Positions 11,458 to 21,600 are shown, counted from the stretch's first letter. The stretch: DNA of 64,000 bases from Streptomyces sp. NBC_01304 (GCF_035975855.1 NZ_CP109055.1:9176001-9240000); one strand, 5' to 3'. Program-made: numbers and translations. Notes: generated from the sequence alone by a model not told the origin.

Positions 11458-12951
11458 CTAGGCCCCGCCAGACGGCTCCGTGCGGGATCCCGCACGGAAG
11501 TCGGCAAAGAGCCCTGGCGTGGGGCCCTTGCTTGATCCGGGCGCAGCCACGGGAGGCCCTGATGCCTGACTGGGGGCAGCAGAGGCCGGGCGCCGGGGAA
11601 GCGGGCTGCGTCCCACGGTTGGAACTTCGGCCTTGTGTGGGCGCCCCTCAGGAGCGTCCCCCGCTAGCAGGTGCGCCGCCTGGGCCGCCGGCGCCGGTGG
11701 GACGTGGTCGAGGTGGGCTGCCAGTTCGGAGCGGCCCTGGTGCGGAGGCCAGGCGGTCGGCGCGGGCGCAACCTCTGCCGGCAGGGGAGTGGTCAGCAAG
11801 GCGGTCCGGGGGACGAGCACGAACGCGTTCACCCCGCGACCTTTGGTGTTTGCGTACAACTCGACCCGGATCCCGAACCGCTGTGCGAGCTGCCCGGTGA
11901 CCACCAGGCCGATGCGGCCCGCCTTGAGGCGGGCGTAGACGTCCACGGTGTGCGGCGCGGCCAGTTGCTGGTTCAGCTGGTGGAGCTGCGCGGGCTCCAT
12001 CGACACGCCCTGGTCTTGGACGGAGATCACCAGGCCGCCTCCTTGCTCCTCGGCCGCGGCCAGCCGCACCAAGGTGCGCGAGTCGGAGAACTGGGCCGCG
12101 TTCTCGAGGAGTTCGGCCAGGAGATGCACCACGCTGGGGCCCACGTGCCCGGGGAAGGACAGCTTGTCAGGGGCTGGCGCGACTCGAACGCGGTCGTACC
12201 CTTCGATCTCCTCAACCGCCCGACGCAGCACGGTAAAGACCAGCAAGGGCTCGCGGGGACGACCGGGAACGCCCTGCCCGCCCAAGATCGCGATGTTCTC
12301 AGTCGACCTCCTGAGCCGCGTCACCAGATTGTCGATACGGAAGAGGTCGTGGAGGGTGTCGGGATCCTCGATCCTGGCCTCCGCTTTGTCCAGGGCCTCC
12401 AGGGTCCGGCTCACCAAGGCGCTTTGCCGCTGCGCGATGGTCCGCAGCAGCTCTGTCTGTGCTCGCTCACCGAGCATGTTCTGCTGCTGGACCTGCGCCG
12501 CACGGCGGATCGCATGGTCCAGCTCACCGCGTACGACGAACAGCAATTGCTCGATGGCCAGGGCCGGGTCAGCAGGGAGTTCACCAGCAAATGCCGGGGC
12601 TGCCGCGCCGGGCAGGTCCCCCTGCTCCACACGCTCCACGGCCGCCGCGACGGAGGTGCGCAGGCCCGCGACGGCCTGCACCAGATACTCCAGGTGCCCG
12701 CGGGTGCCCCTGAAGGCGGCATCGGCACGACGAACGCTGTGCCACACAAGCCCGCACCACGCGAGGGCCGTACCGGAGACGGTCACGGCGAGAGGAGCGT
12801 GCGCAGCGTGATGTGCGGCCCAGGCGAGGCTGGCCAGAGCCCCCGTCGCCAGCGTCGGCCGAAGGGTGAGCCCGCGCAGCGAAGCCTGGGCCAACGGTGC
12901 CGACGCCAAGGATCGACGGCGCAGTTGCGTCGGACGGCGGTGGTCAGTCAT
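11458..12951 (-). CDS. cvnA: conservon sensor histidine-kinase-like protein (CvnA-like)
   Basis: 497 residues from ATG 12951, with GGAGAA nine bases upstream; an upstream GTG at 12975 is less likely. Two N-terminal membrane segments (about residues 25-70) precede a helical dimerisation region and a HATPase domain with LLENAAQFSDS (N box) and VQDQGVSM (G1 box). Conservon A proteins resemble nitrate-sensor kinases but usually lack a clear phospho-acceptor His and any paired response regulator. The Pro/Ala-rich C-terminal 110 residues are probably disordered. First cvn gene of the operon. Confidence 0.87.
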   Translation of the reverse strand: MTDHRRPTQLRRRSLASAPLAQASLRGLTLRPTLATGALASLAWAAHHAAHAPLAVTVSGTALAWCGLVWHSVRRADAAFRGTRGHLEYLVQAVAGLRTSVAAAVERVEQGDLPGAAAPAFAGELPADPALAIEQLLFVVRGELDHAIRRAAQVQQQNMLGERAQTELLRTIAQRQSALVSRTLEALDKAEARIEDPDTLHDLFRIDNLVTRLRRSTENIAILGGQGVPGRPREPLLVFTVLRRAVEEIEGYDRVRVAPAPDKLSFPGHVGPSVVHLLAELLENAAQFSDSRTLVRLAAAEEQGGGLVISVQDQGVSMEPAQLHQLNQQLAAPHTVDVYARLKAGRIGLVVTGQLAQRFGIRVELYANTKGRGVNAFVLVPRTALLTTPLPAEVAPAPTAWPPHQGRSELAAHLDHVPPAPAAQAAHLLAGDAPEGRPHKAEVPTVGRSPLPRRPASAAPSQASGPPVAAPGSSKGPTPGLFADFRAGSRTEPSGGA

Positions 12952-13399
12952 GGCACAGTTCTCCGGCGCGTGCACCCAGTGAGTGGCGGTCCGCGTCCCG
13001 CATCCGGGTGCGCATCAGGCTGAGTCGGTGGTGCAGCGCCGCGGCATCGGTAAGGTCACTGGCGACTTCGGCCGACGGGGTAGCCCAGAACCGGTTGGGG
13101 CACCGCGAATCCAGGTGCTGTGTCGTGCACCGCGGCGCGGGTCCGGCCTCGCACTCGGAGTGCGCGGCTTTCCATACGTCTGCGGTGCCGCCTTTCACCG
13201 GCACGATCAGGCAAAGGTGCAGGGAGCAGCACAGCAGCGGCCCGACCTGGTCGCTGGTGTCGATCATGTCTTCGATCGCGGCCATGCCGAGTCTGATGCG
13301 GACTCGGACAAAATCAAGTGGGCCCGGCGGTCGCTCGGGCCAGGGTGTGACGCCGAAGCCCAGCTGCCAGCTGTGGCGTGTGCGCAATAAGGGAGGCAT
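12944..13399 (-). CDS. hypothetical protein upstream of cvnA
   Basis: 151 residues from ATG 13399 with GGAGAG six bases upstream. The last codons overlap the cvnA start by eight bases, so it is co-translated with the conservon. The protein has several Cys (LLCCSLHLC near residue 55, CPN near 100) and a C-terminal helix MRTRMRDADRHSLGARAGELCHD-type ending. No known domain recognised. A longer open frame upstream is not needed and lacks a start signal. Its place suggests a conservon-linked function. Confidence 0.65.
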   Translation of the reverse strand: MPPLLRTRHSWQLGFGVTPWPERPPGPLDFVRVRIRLGMAAIEDMIDTSDQVGPLLCCSLHLCLIVPVKGGTADVWKAAHSECEAGPAPRCTTQHLDSRCPNRFWATPSAEVASDLTDAAALHHRLSLMRTRMRDADRHSLGARAGELCHD

Positions 13400-13448
13400 G
13401 AACTCTCCGGTCAGGAACGCGTGTGGCGGGTGGCGTGCTGGTGGTGGT

Positions 13449-14354
13449 TCAGCGGGGAAGGGCAGTCGGGGAGGGAAGGCCGCCCTTCCCCGCTGTCCCG
13501 GGGCTGTGCCTGTCGAGCAGCTCCGGGCCGTGCACCCCATCAGCGGGGTGGTCTGTGTACTGGCGGCGTGCGGCCTCGATGAGTTCAAGGCTCTGCTGGG
13601 GCGGGAGCGCCGCGGCCTCGACGCGGTCGAGGTGAAGGGCGCAGGTGCGGCCGTGGTTCGAGCCGCTGGCATAGCGCACGTACAGGCCCTCGTTGGCGAA
13701 CAACTCCCTATCTCCCAGGTCGAGTTCGTACAAGGTGCCGTGGATGACTGGGGCGATCCCTGCGGCGAAGGGCACGACCAGGATTCGGGCGATCCCACTG
13801 CGGGCCGCGTGCTGCAGGCGCGCGAGCTGGTCCGCCATCGCGGCGGCCCCGCCGTACGGCCGCCGGAGAACAGCTTCCTCCAGCACGACTGTGATCTTGC
13901 GGCCGTCCACGGCCGACAGCGGCGCGATCATTACCGCGGGCGGCCAGGCGTCATCGCCCAGGGGGTTGGCGAGTACGGCTTGCGCGTACGCCCGGGTTCG
14001 CAGCAGCTGCGGGACGGCAAAGGCGCTGAAGATCCGCATCCCGCGGGCATGGCGTACGCACAGGGCGAGCCGATGCCCCGCGCCAGGGCCGTCGTCGAAG
14101 ACCGAGTGCCCCTCGTCCTGCGCGCGTGCAAGCAGAGTCAGGAACCCTTCCACGGATCGCGCGCCGAGCCCGTAGGTGAGTAGGAGTGCCCGGGCGACGG
14201 ACGGTTCCAGGGGGGTTGTGCCGGCCTCGATCTGGCTGAGCATCGACTCGTGATGGCCGGAGATCGCACGCGTCGTCGCCATGTCCTGGGTCATGTGTAG
14301 GTTCTGGCGCAGCTGGCGAAGGTAGAGGGACGTCACTACGTCGAGCGCCGTCAC
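13449..14354 (-). CDS. XRE-family regulator with DUF5753-type C-terminus
   Basis: About 301 residues from GTG 14354, which overlaps the upstream DUF5999 stop (GTGA). The N-terminal helix-turn-helix lies at about residues 12-65 (LRQNLHMTQDMA, HESMLSQIEAG). The rest matches the DUF5753 ligand-like domain: PQLLRTRAYAQAVLAN, ITVVLEEAVLRRPYGG, and a C-terminal FANEGLYVRY. These proteins are abundant Streptomyces regulators, often paired with DUF397 proteins; here the neighbour is DUF5999 instead. Probably controls its own operon, including the conservon. Confidence 0.85.
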   Translation of the reverse strand: MTALDVVTSLYLRQLRQNLHMTQDMATTRAISGHHESMLSQIEAGTTPLEPSVARALLLTYGLGARSVEGFLTLLARAQDEGHSVFDDGPGAGHRLALCVRHARGMRIFSAFAVPQLLRTRAYAQAVLANPLGDDAWPPAVMIAPLSAVDGRKITVVLEEAVLRRPYGGAAAMADQLARLQHAARSGIARILVVPFAAGIAPVIHGTLYELDLGDRELFANEGLYVRYASGSNHGRTCALHLDRVEAAALPPQQSLELIEAARRQYTDHPADGVHGPELLDRHSPGTAGKGGLPSPTALPR

Positions 14355-14548
14355 ACCGGCGCCCCGGCCCAACTCGTGCGGCGCGGGGCGATGACCTGCC
14401 CGTTGGGCAGCAACTCCCCGGTGTCCGCGAAGAACAGGACGCCGTTGCACAAAAGCACCCAGCCCTGCTCGAACTTATGCGCTATTGCGTGGGCGGCGTC
14501 ACGGCCGGGGGAGTCTGCCGTCGGACAGGCAGGCTGGTGGGTGCACAT
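14351..14548 (-). CDS. DUF5999 small protein
   Basis: 65 residues starting MCTHQPACPTADS. The pattern MCxHQPxCP, EQGWVLLCNGVLFFADTGELLPNGQVIAPRR is that of the DUF5999 family, common in Streptomyces next to regulators. Function unknown; conserved Cys3, Cys8 and His4 could bind metal. The ORF extends upstream to 14689, but the conserved start is at 14548. It is translationally coupled to the XRE gene. Confidence 0.8.
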   Translation of the reverse strand: MCTHQPACPTADSPGRDAAHAIAHKFEQGWVLLCNGVLFFADTGELLPNGQVIAPRRTSWAGAPV

Positions 14549-14598
14549 CACGGTCCTTGGATGGGGAGTTGGGGCAGCTTCGTGTTCTCGGGAGGCGG

Positions 14599-15312
14599 TC
14601 ATCGCAGGCCGGCCGCCTGAAGCTCGGCTTGCAGGTCCACGACGGTGCACCCGACGAGGTAGAGGGCCGACTGTCCGACCTGCATCCACTTGAGCCGGGG
14701 ATCGTCGTACGCGACGGTGAGCGTGCTCTCCAGCTCGATGGGGAACGGTGACCAGGGTGCTGTGTCATCGAGGGCGTAGAGGCTGCCGTGCACGCCGTAG
14801 GAGCGCGGGTCGCGGACCCGGACCGCGGTGACACCGTTCTTCTCAAGTTCGGGACACTCATCCACGGCCTTGGCCGCGCAGGGCAGGCAGACCGGCGGGT
14901 GGACGGTGATCTCGTTTTCCGGCCAGCCCTCCTCACAGTTGGCCACCGTGTTATCCAGGAGCCACAGCACGCCGAGCTCATTGCGGTCTGCGGGGCCGCC
15001 GCCGATGTGGCAGAGCAGCTTCCTCATGGCGCGGCGCTGCCGGTTCAGGTTGGTCTTGCCGTACTGCGGCTTGCCCCTCTTGCCCTGGGGAGCGGGGCGG
15101 CGCCCACGGTGCAGAAGTTCGCCGTGCATACCACGGTCGGACGGGAGTTCGTCTTCGTACTGGATGCCGCCACCCTGAGCCGGGGCCCGCAGGGCGACTG
15201 GTCCTTCGATGGGAGCTTCCCCGCTCCACGCTGCCATCCAGGGAATGGTCTTCGGCCGCCCGGCAGACCGCGGCGAAGGGCCCGGTCCTGCGGGCTGCTC
15301 GACGGCATTCAC
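14599..15312 (-). CDS. hypothetical protein with Cys motif
   Basis: 237 residues from GTG 15312. The first 80 residues are low-complexity; the conserved-looking core (about 90-225) contains MRKLLCHIGGG, then NEITVHPPVCLPCAAKAVDECP, and ends in VGQSALYLVGCTVVDLQAEL. The CxxC and spaced Cys suggest a structural zinc. I do not recognise the family. It lies 50 bases before DUF5999 and in the same direction, so it may head that operon. Confidence 0.6.
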   Translation of the reverse strand: MNAVEQPAGPGPSPRSAGRPKTIPWMAAWSGEAPIEGPVALRAPAQGGGIQYEDELPSDRGMHGELLHRGRRPAPQGKRGKPQYGKTNLNRQRRAMRKLLCHIGGGPADRNELGVLWLLDNTVANCEEGWPENEITVHPPVCLPCAAKAVDECPELEKNGVTAVRVRDPRSYGVHGSLYALDDTAPWSPFPIELESTLTVAYDDPRLKWMQVGQSALYLVGCTVVDLQAELQAAGLR

Positions 15313-15413
15313 GACGGACCTTTCGGCGAGGGGGTCGGAGAGGGGTGCGGAGCGGACACGACAGGCTCGGCGTACTCGTCAGTGGCCGGATTCCGCGGGC
15401 GGGCCGGAGCCCT

Positions 15414-15914
15414 TCAAGTAGCGCCCTCGGGGGTAGCCAGTGCCAGAAGCGCGGGGCGGTGGCCGATCCAGTTCACGACACCCTCGTACTCGACGTCGTG
15501 CAGGCTGATCGCGCTGCGGTCGACGGCGGCGATCCCGTCAACGAACCCGAGGGAGAGCAGGCGGGCCGCTTCGGCCCACCCGGAGCGTCTATTGAGGGGC
15601 GCAGCGCAGGTGTCGGTGAGTTCGTAAGCGACGACACCGTTGACGGATTCGACGTGCCTGCGTACGACGCTCAGATCATCGTCGGCGACCCCACCAGAGT
15701 TGTTCAACGCGTAGGCCACGTAACGGGTTTGGCGCCGGTTCGGGCTCGGGAGGGTGTCTCGCCAGTGCCGGTTGTAGGACACCCGTAACTGCTGCAGGTA
15801 CAGGCCTTGAGAACCGAGGCCTGGCCGTAAGGCCGGGTTGGGGCATCGCTGGCGTTCCCACTCGTTCTCGGCGTCCATCCACGAGGTGTCCGGTCGGCTG
15901 GTACTCGCGCGCAT
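15414..15914 (-). CDS. hypothetical protein
   Basis: 166 residues from ATG 15914 with GGAGA six bases upstream. Soluble, basic in the middle (LRVSYNRHWRDTLP), with LSVVRRHVESVNGVVAYELTDTC and AARLLSLGFVDGIAAVDRSAISLHDVEYEG near the C-terminus. The latter half looks vaguely like a resolvase-type N-terminal domain, but no catalytic Ser motif is visible. Family not recognised. The 266-base gap to the divergent XRE gene at 16181 should hold both promoters. Confidence 0.55.
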   Translation of the reverse strand: MRASTSRPDTSWMDAENEWERQRCPNPALRPGLGSQGLYLQQLRVSYNRHWRDTLPSPNRRQTRYVAYALNNSGGVADDDLSVVRRHVESVNGVVAYELTDTCAAPLNRRSGWAEAARLLSLGFVDGIAAVDRSAISLHDVEYEGVVNWIGHRPALLALATPEGAT

Positions 15915-16180
15915 CTATTTCTCCGTCGATGAGGGCTCGTGGCTCCGCCCTGACGGGACGCGGACGGGCCGTTTCGGCCGGGGCCGCCGACCGCGTTCCA
16001 GCAGTTACGCCACCACACAGAGTGATGGCATGGGTGTGACTTGATGCGCAGTCACATCCCCTGCCGCGATTAGCTTGCTCCTTTTGGCGGTCAGATCGCA
16101 ACAGCGATGTAAGAATCCGCGAAAAGACCGAACGGGTATCCCCATGGTCCGACGCGTCGACGACGTGCGACACTGCGCCC

Positions 16181-17050
16181 ATGACTCAGAAGCGCGCGAC
16201 GCCGACCGTCATGAGACGACGTGTTGGCGCCCAACTCCGGCGCTGGCGCGGCGATATGAGGTCTGGTGACGCCGCGAAGCTGATGGGATGGGACACGACG
16301 AAACTCAGCCGGATCGAGCGTGGCCTGTACCGAATCGCAGGTGACGACGTACGAACGTTCTGCGGGAAGCTCGGCATCGATGACCCCGACGGCATCGACG
16401 AGGTGGCCAAAGTTGCTGAGGAGCCGGCGGGCGGAGGCTACGGCTGGTGGAAGGCTTACGAGGACAGGGTGAGCGAATCTCTCATCGACTTCGTGCAGCT
16501 CGAAGCACGCGCGAGCAAGATCCGCACCTATCACCCAGTGGTGATCCCTGGGCTGTTCCAAACGCCGGGCTACGTGCGGGAACTGCTCGGCAGGACTCCT
16601 GTGTCGATTAAGCCGGATGCCGTCGAGATGTTCGTCTCGGTCCGTCTCGCGCGTCAGGAGATCCTGACGCGTACAGAGAACCCCGTCGAACTGCAGGCAC
16701 TCGTGCCGGAGTCGGCCTTCCTCGCCCAGTTCGAGGCGGGCCCCGCCATCATGCGCGAGCAGCTGCGCAAGCTGCTCGACCTCACGGACCTCCCCAACAT
16801 CACTATCCAGATCCTGCCGCTCACCGCCCACTGCTGGCACGGATCAAATGGGGCGATGACTGTGCTCTCGTTCCGGCACCCTTGGGTACCGGTCGTCAGC
16901 GTGGACAACCCCATGGGCGGCACGCACAGCGAAGAAGCGGACGAGATCCACTTCATGGAACGCGTCTTCAAGGCGTCCGCCGACGCTGCACTTCCCGAGA
17001 AGAAGTCACGGGATCTCATCAGCAAGTACCTGGAAGGAAAGCTCAAGTGA
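16181..17050 (+). CDS. XRE-family regulator with DUF5753 domain
   Basis: 289 residues. Helix-turn-helix at about 14-60 (VGAQLRRWRGD, AAKLMGWDTTKLSRIERG), then DUF5753 with HPVVIPGLFQTPGYVREL, RLARQEILTR, SAFLAQFEAGPAIMREQL, LPNITIQILPL and GAMTVLSF. Classic partner of the DUF397 gene that overlaps its end by four bases (GTGA). No Shine-Dalgarno sequence precedes the ATG, so the mRNA may be leaderless. This regulator/DUF397 pair (BldB/WhiJ-like organisation) often controls development or island genes. Confidence 0.88.
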   Translation: MTQKRATPTVMRRRVGAQLRRWRGDMRSGDAAKLMGWDTTKLSRIERGLYRIAGDDVRTFCGKLGIDDPDGIDEVAKVAEEPAGGGYGWWKAYEDRVSESLIDFVQLEARASKIRTYHPVVIPGLFQTPGYVRELLGRTPVSIKPDAVEMFVSVRLARQEILTRTENPVELQALVPESAFLAQFEAGPAIMREQLRKLLDLTDLPNITIQILPLTAHCWHGSNGAMTVLSFRHPWVPVVSVDNPMGGTHSEEADEIHFMERVFKASADAALPEKKSRDLISKYLEGKLK

Positions 17051-17274
17051 ACAAGACCTTCATGGCTACAGACCTGCCTGGAGCCAAATGGCGCAAGTCG
17101 TCGTACAGCGGCGGTGAAGCTGGCCAATGCGTCGAGGTCGCCGACGTGATCGAGTCGCACGAGGGCATCGCTGTCCGCGATTCGAAGCACCCGACCGGCC
17201 CGGCTCTCATGCTGCCCCCTGCCTCATTCGCCGCCTTCATCGGCAACGTACGCGCAGGGAACTTCGACATCTGA
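17047..17274 (+). CDS. DUF397 protein
   Basis: 75 residues from GTG 17047. It shows the complete DUF397 pattern: WRKSSYSGGEAGQCVEVAD, IAVRDSKHPTGPAL, and SFAAFIGNVRAG. These proteins work with the adjacent XRE/DUF5753 protein, in the WhiJ-type case as its antagonist. Start overlaps the regulator stop; a strong hairpin follows 15 bases after its own stop. Confidence 0.9.
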   Translation: MNKTFMATDLPGAKWRKSSYSGGEAGQCVEVADVIESHEGIAVRDSKHPTGPALMLPPASFAAFIGNVRAGNFDI

Positions 17275-17289
17275 TCTCACCGACGACGA

Positions 17290-17332
17290 CGGTCCGGTTC
17301 CCCCCACGCCGTATGAGGGGGGAACCGGACCG
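17290..17332 (+). terminator. 16-bp perfect hairpin after DUF397
   Basis: Arms 17290-17305 and 17317-17332 pair without mismatch around an 11-base loop, just downstream of the XRE/DUF397 pair. No long T-run, as is common in Streptomyces terminators. Confidence 0.8.
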
Positions 17333-17439
17333 TTCTCGTACTGCTGCACCCAAGGGTGATCGCAGCCTACCGCTGGTGACGCCCGAAGACTCTCTGGTGA
17401 CAGCATCCGCCGGTCCGCCACATGCGAAGCCTTGCAAGG

Positions 17440-17870
17440 TGCAGGGCAGTGGCCGACCTTTGTTGAAGGCAATCAAGTCGGTGAGAGGCCCGCCGATCGG
17501 TAGATGGACACCCAAGAGCTGCCCATCATGCTCGGCGTAGGCCCGGTGCAGGTTGCCGACAATCCGTTCCGTCTCTGGGAGCTCCTGGAACGGTCCGAGG
17601 TCGGCGCGCTGAGCCGTCTCCAGCGGGGTCCGTCCGGCGGCGATCCCGTCGGCCGCCAGCTGGTCGACCCAGCGCAGGTACGCCAGGTTCTCGTTGATGA
17701 CCTCGGCGCCGGTGATCGGCCCGTGGCCGCTGACGACGGCCGGCTCAAGGGCACGCAGCTGCTCCAGGACAGCGAGGCTGCCGCGATCGAGCCCATGAAC
17801 ACGAACGGCGTGGAGACTATGTCGCCGGTGGGGTGGGCCGGACCGTAGCGGAGGAACTCACCGTGCATTA
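17440..17870 (-). pseudogene. MBL-fold metallo-hydrolase, truncated and frameshifted
   Basis: Read on the minus strand, two frames give consecutive pieces of one MBL-fold hydrolase. The upstream frame has GDIVSTPFVFMGSIA; the downstream frame has GSLAVLEQLRALEP, VVSGHGPITG, ENLAYLRWVDQLAADG and a C-terminal GPLTDLIAFNKGRPLPC. The switch lies near 17780 and fits one missing base. The HxHxDH zinc-binding N-terminal half is absent, and no stop follows the expected C-terminus. The gene is dead; related intact enzymes are common in Streptomyces. Confidence 0.7.
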
Positions 17871-18079
17871 CGAGGAGTCGGGCAGTGTCGACTTCAGGCT
17901 CACGATCGCCCGGCATCTGATCGAACAGCGGGCCGCGTTGGTCGAGTCGGGCAGGTTAGCGGGCGGCCCGAACGATGGCTCGAGGACGCCCACGGCCCCG
18001 CAGCTGGGACGGTGACAGGCGCACTCGCCCCGCTCACCCGGAAGGGCGGCCTGCACGGACAGCAGGCCGTCCCCCGGCA

Positions 18080-18592
18080 TCACCGTGGAGAACTTCGGAT
18101 CTTCCCGGATGCCACATCCTGGAGCTGCTGCGCCCGGTACTCCTCAATCGTCTCCGGCGGCCGGCCGTACCTCGGTGCGTGCTGCTCTACGAAATCAAGC
18201 TTAGCCCATGCTGCCGGCTGCCGGATCCTCGACTGGGCCACCACGACCAACACCGTGGCACTGATGACGATGTTGAGCAGACACCACCCAGTCAGCAACG
18301 CCGTTAGCACCACGAGTAGACCGTCCTCGATCGTCATGATGAGCAGAGCGACCAAGCCTGCGCTGTTGATCAAGAGACTGGCCGTGTATCTCTCGAACGT
18401 GCCAGACGGGCGGGCAAGGGTCCGCGGCTCGTCGCGATGCCGTACAGCGCGCATCATCTCGCCGGCGAACACCACGGTGGCCACGGCCGCCGCAGTGCTC
18501 AGTGCCAGGTCGCGGGTCCCGGTGATCCACCATCGCGTCGAGCGCCACCACCCGCGTGGGAACTCGCCGCGAAGCCTCGCTCCGATCCTCAT
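18080..18592 (-). CDS. small membrane protein, end of conjugation-type block
   Basis: 170 residues from ATG 18592, preceded by GGAGGAGAGG at good spacing. One hydrophobic segment at about 30-50 (LALSTAAAVATVVFAGEMM) and a longer region at about 75-130 that could span two or three times (TASLLINSAGLVALLIM, LLVVLTALLTGWCLLNIVI). C-terminal 35 residues are soluble. Family not recognised. It follows the large transfer membrane protein, separated by a terminator, so it probably has its own promoter. Confidence 0.65.
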   Translation of the reverse strand: MRIGARLRGEFPRGWWRSTRWWITGTRDLALSTAAAVATVVFAGEMMRAVRHRDEPRTLARPSGTFERYTASLLINSAGLVALLIMTIEDGLLVVLTALLTGWCLLNIVISATVLVVVAQSRIRQPAAWAKLDFVEQHAPRYGRPPETIEEYRAQQLQDVASGKIRSSPR

Positions 18593-18629
18593 GTGCTTAC
18601 CTCTCCTCCTCCTGCCGTGTACAAGACTC

Positions 18630-18674
18630 CGCACCCGGTGAGGACTGTCGCAATGGTCGCCCTCACCGGGTGCG
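18630..18674 (-). terminator. 14-bp perfect hairpin after the VirB6-like gene
   Basis: Arms 18630-18643 and 18661-18674 pair perfectly around a 17-base loop, 23 bases beyond the stop of the large membrane-protein gene, between it and the next gene. Confidence 0.75.
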
Positions 18675-18696
18675 TCAGTCCTCCACGCTCGCTCTG

Positions 18697-21600
18697 TCAG
18701 TCCTGCGGCTTCTCGCGTCGGCCCCGGCGAAGACCACCGCCCGGCCGTTGCTGCGGCTCCGGAGTCTCCATGCTCTGAGGGGCTCGATCGGCAACCCGGA
18801 GCGGACGGGGACGGGAACGTGGACGGGGAGCCTGAGCCCGCGGCGTCGACGCCTGAGCTCCACCGCTGGAGTGCCGCGATGCGGTCGGCTGATTTCCGCC
18901 CGAGGAACTCTGCTGGCTCGGGGCACTTGTGCCGGACTGCGCCGAGCCCGTCTGACCCGTGACGGCCTTATGGCGTCCGCTGGTCGGGACAGAACCAGCG
19001 CCGCCACGAGCGTTTGGCGGCTTCGTGGACGAGGCGAGAACCTCGCCGGGGATGACCCTGTTGCCGTCCGAGGTGTACCCGAGATTCGACAGGCCGCCCT
19101 GGGTGCTCAGATTCTGTGCCGTCTGCTTGTCCGAGTATGAGCTGCCCGCTCCGCCGCCGGTCAGTTGCAGCGGACCGCCCTTGTCGCCGAGAACGCCGCC
19201 CTGCCCGGACGTGCCCAGAGCACCAGCAGGACCGCCACCGGAGCCACCGCCACCAGGACCGCCGGACAGTGCCGGGCTGTTCGGATCGCCCGGGCCGCCC
19301 TCGTCGCCGCCCTCCAGGGCCAGCGCCTGCTTGCCAGAAGCCAGCGCCGTGGTGTCACCGTTTGTACCGCCGGCGTTCGTCGACGCCGTCTTGCCCGCAG
19401 GCTTGCCCGTGCTCGGAGACGCCGGGCCGCTGATCTTGCGGTTGAACCCGCCTGCGAGCTTGTTGCCCATGGCCATACCCGCGCCGGCCCCTGCACCTGC
19501 GGCCAGAGCAGGCATCAGCCCGCCCTTGTCCGGCGTCGGCGCAGTGTTGGTCTCCAGGAACTTGTCCACGAGCTTGGTGACCACCTCGTCCATCGCCTGC
19601 AGCACCGTCTTGCGGACCCGCAGCAGAGCGAAGGTGATGCCCATGATCAGCAGCGACGAGATGAGCGTCAGGATCACGACAATGGTCCCGCCGAGCACAG
19701 CGCTGCCCCAAAGGCCGTCCGGGCTCATGAAGCTCGACAAGGGCCCGGCCATGATGTCCGGGACCGAGATCAGGAACTCCGAGACGAACTGGTAGATGAA
19801 CAGCGTGACGAGGACCTCCAGGATCAGCGCCATGGAGTAGACGATCACCTTGGCGATCGCGGCCATCGCGCCCAATGTCGCGAACGGCACGGCCGCTACG
19901 AGGCTGAAGATCCGCTTGACCGAGCCGGCCAGCATGCCGACTGCGTACCAGAAGCCGAGCAGGACGATGGAGCCCAGGACCGTTACGGCGTTGGACCAGT
20001 ACATGAACTTCGCCGGGCCGGTGCCCACCTGGCTGACGGCCATGTGGCTCTCGCGGGTGAACCCGGACGTGGCGTTGTTCGAGCTGTACATGTTCAGCGA
20101 GCTGGGGCCGAACCCGGTGTTGAGGTAGTTGTACGCCGCCAGAGGAGACAGGTTGCACGAGGAGGGCGTCTTGCCCACCGTGAAGCCGCAGTTGCTCTTC
20201 GTCCCGGTCGTAGTGAAGACCGTCGAGTTCTTCCCGGGACGGGAGGAAGCCAGACCCGTGCTGTCGGTCGAGATCACCGGGTGATCCACCGGCTTGGGAC
20301 CGTCCTCCTCTCCGAACTTCTCTACGTCGCCGTAACTGCCCTTGTCCACGAACCAGCTCTTCTTGGTGTCAGCGTCCTCGTTCAGTTGCGTGATCGAGCT
20401 CTTGATCCCCGACTCGAAGTCGGAGGCTGCGATCTCGTTGCTGCCGATGTACTTGCCGATGATTCCGAAGGTCGAGAACACCGCCTTGAAGTCATCGGAC
20501 GCGTCGGTGTCGACGGCGACCGTGCCGTCCTTCCAGGCCGACTCGGCGTCGTCGGCCTTCGTGCCGATGGCGATGCCGTTGAACGTCGCTCCGTGGGACT
20601 GCTTGTTGATCGCGAGTGCGCTCGTGCGCACCGACATCATCGCCTCGGAGCTCGCCTGGTCGCCTTTCCAGGCGACGGTGGCCTGGTCGGGGATCCCGAG
20701 GCGGTCGTTCATCATCCATGCCTCGAAGTCGACGTACGTGCTCAGCACGACGCGCGTCGGACCCGCGTGCTGGCCTAGAACCGAGTTGTCGAACTTGCCG
20801 AGCACGCCGGTGTACATCGAGCCGACGAGCGGCAGGCCGACGCCGATGAAGACGACGCGCACGATGAGCTTCTTGATCGCCGAACCGCGGTCCATCTTCT
20901 TGAACATGACCAGGCCGATGAGCAGGACGCCGATGAAGACCGGCACGAGCGCTTGCCAGGAGATGTCGACGAGCAGGCCGTACCAGCCGCTGATCCAGTC
21001 CTGGAGGCCTGCGAGCGCGCCGCCTCCGGTGTCACCTCCCGTCATCCCGTCGGCGAAGGTCGGATTGACCGCGCTGACCGCCTGGTAGAACCACGTGAAG
21101 GGGTTGATGAGTTTTAGGAACTGGATAATGACGTAGAACAGCGTGCCGACCGCCAGCGCCAGGGCGTAGAAGACCCAGATGACGGAGCCTCCGATCACGC
21201 TCACGATCTGTCCGCCGATGCCCGAGGACATCGTGTCCAGGCCGAGGTCAGCGTTCGCCGCCCCGAAGTGCGCGTAGTCGAGCATGCCCGAGTACTTCGC
21301 CTTGCCCTTGTCGTCTTTCGCCGCCAGGGTCTTGTATGTGACGGTCTGTGAGGATCCTGAGACCTCGGCGAAGAACCATCCCACGATGTTGCCCAGGCTG
21401 AACTCCGGGTCGGTGTAGCCGAGCATGGAACCGCCCGAAGCAGGACTGCTCGTGACCGGCTTCCAGTTCTCGTGCATGCCGTCGTCGTTCGACGGCGAGT
21501 TCTTCTCGCTGAAGTACGAGCTCGCATTCGAAGCCAGCTGGTAGAGGCTGTAGTTGTCGCGCTCCTTCTGAGCAGCGAGATCAGCCCAGCCGTCTTCCGC

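Noticed and set aside
12897..14183. 428-codon plus-strand open frame
   Set aside because: Shadow of the minus-strand cvnA-upstream and XRE genes; no recognisable domain and Arg/Ser-rich composition.
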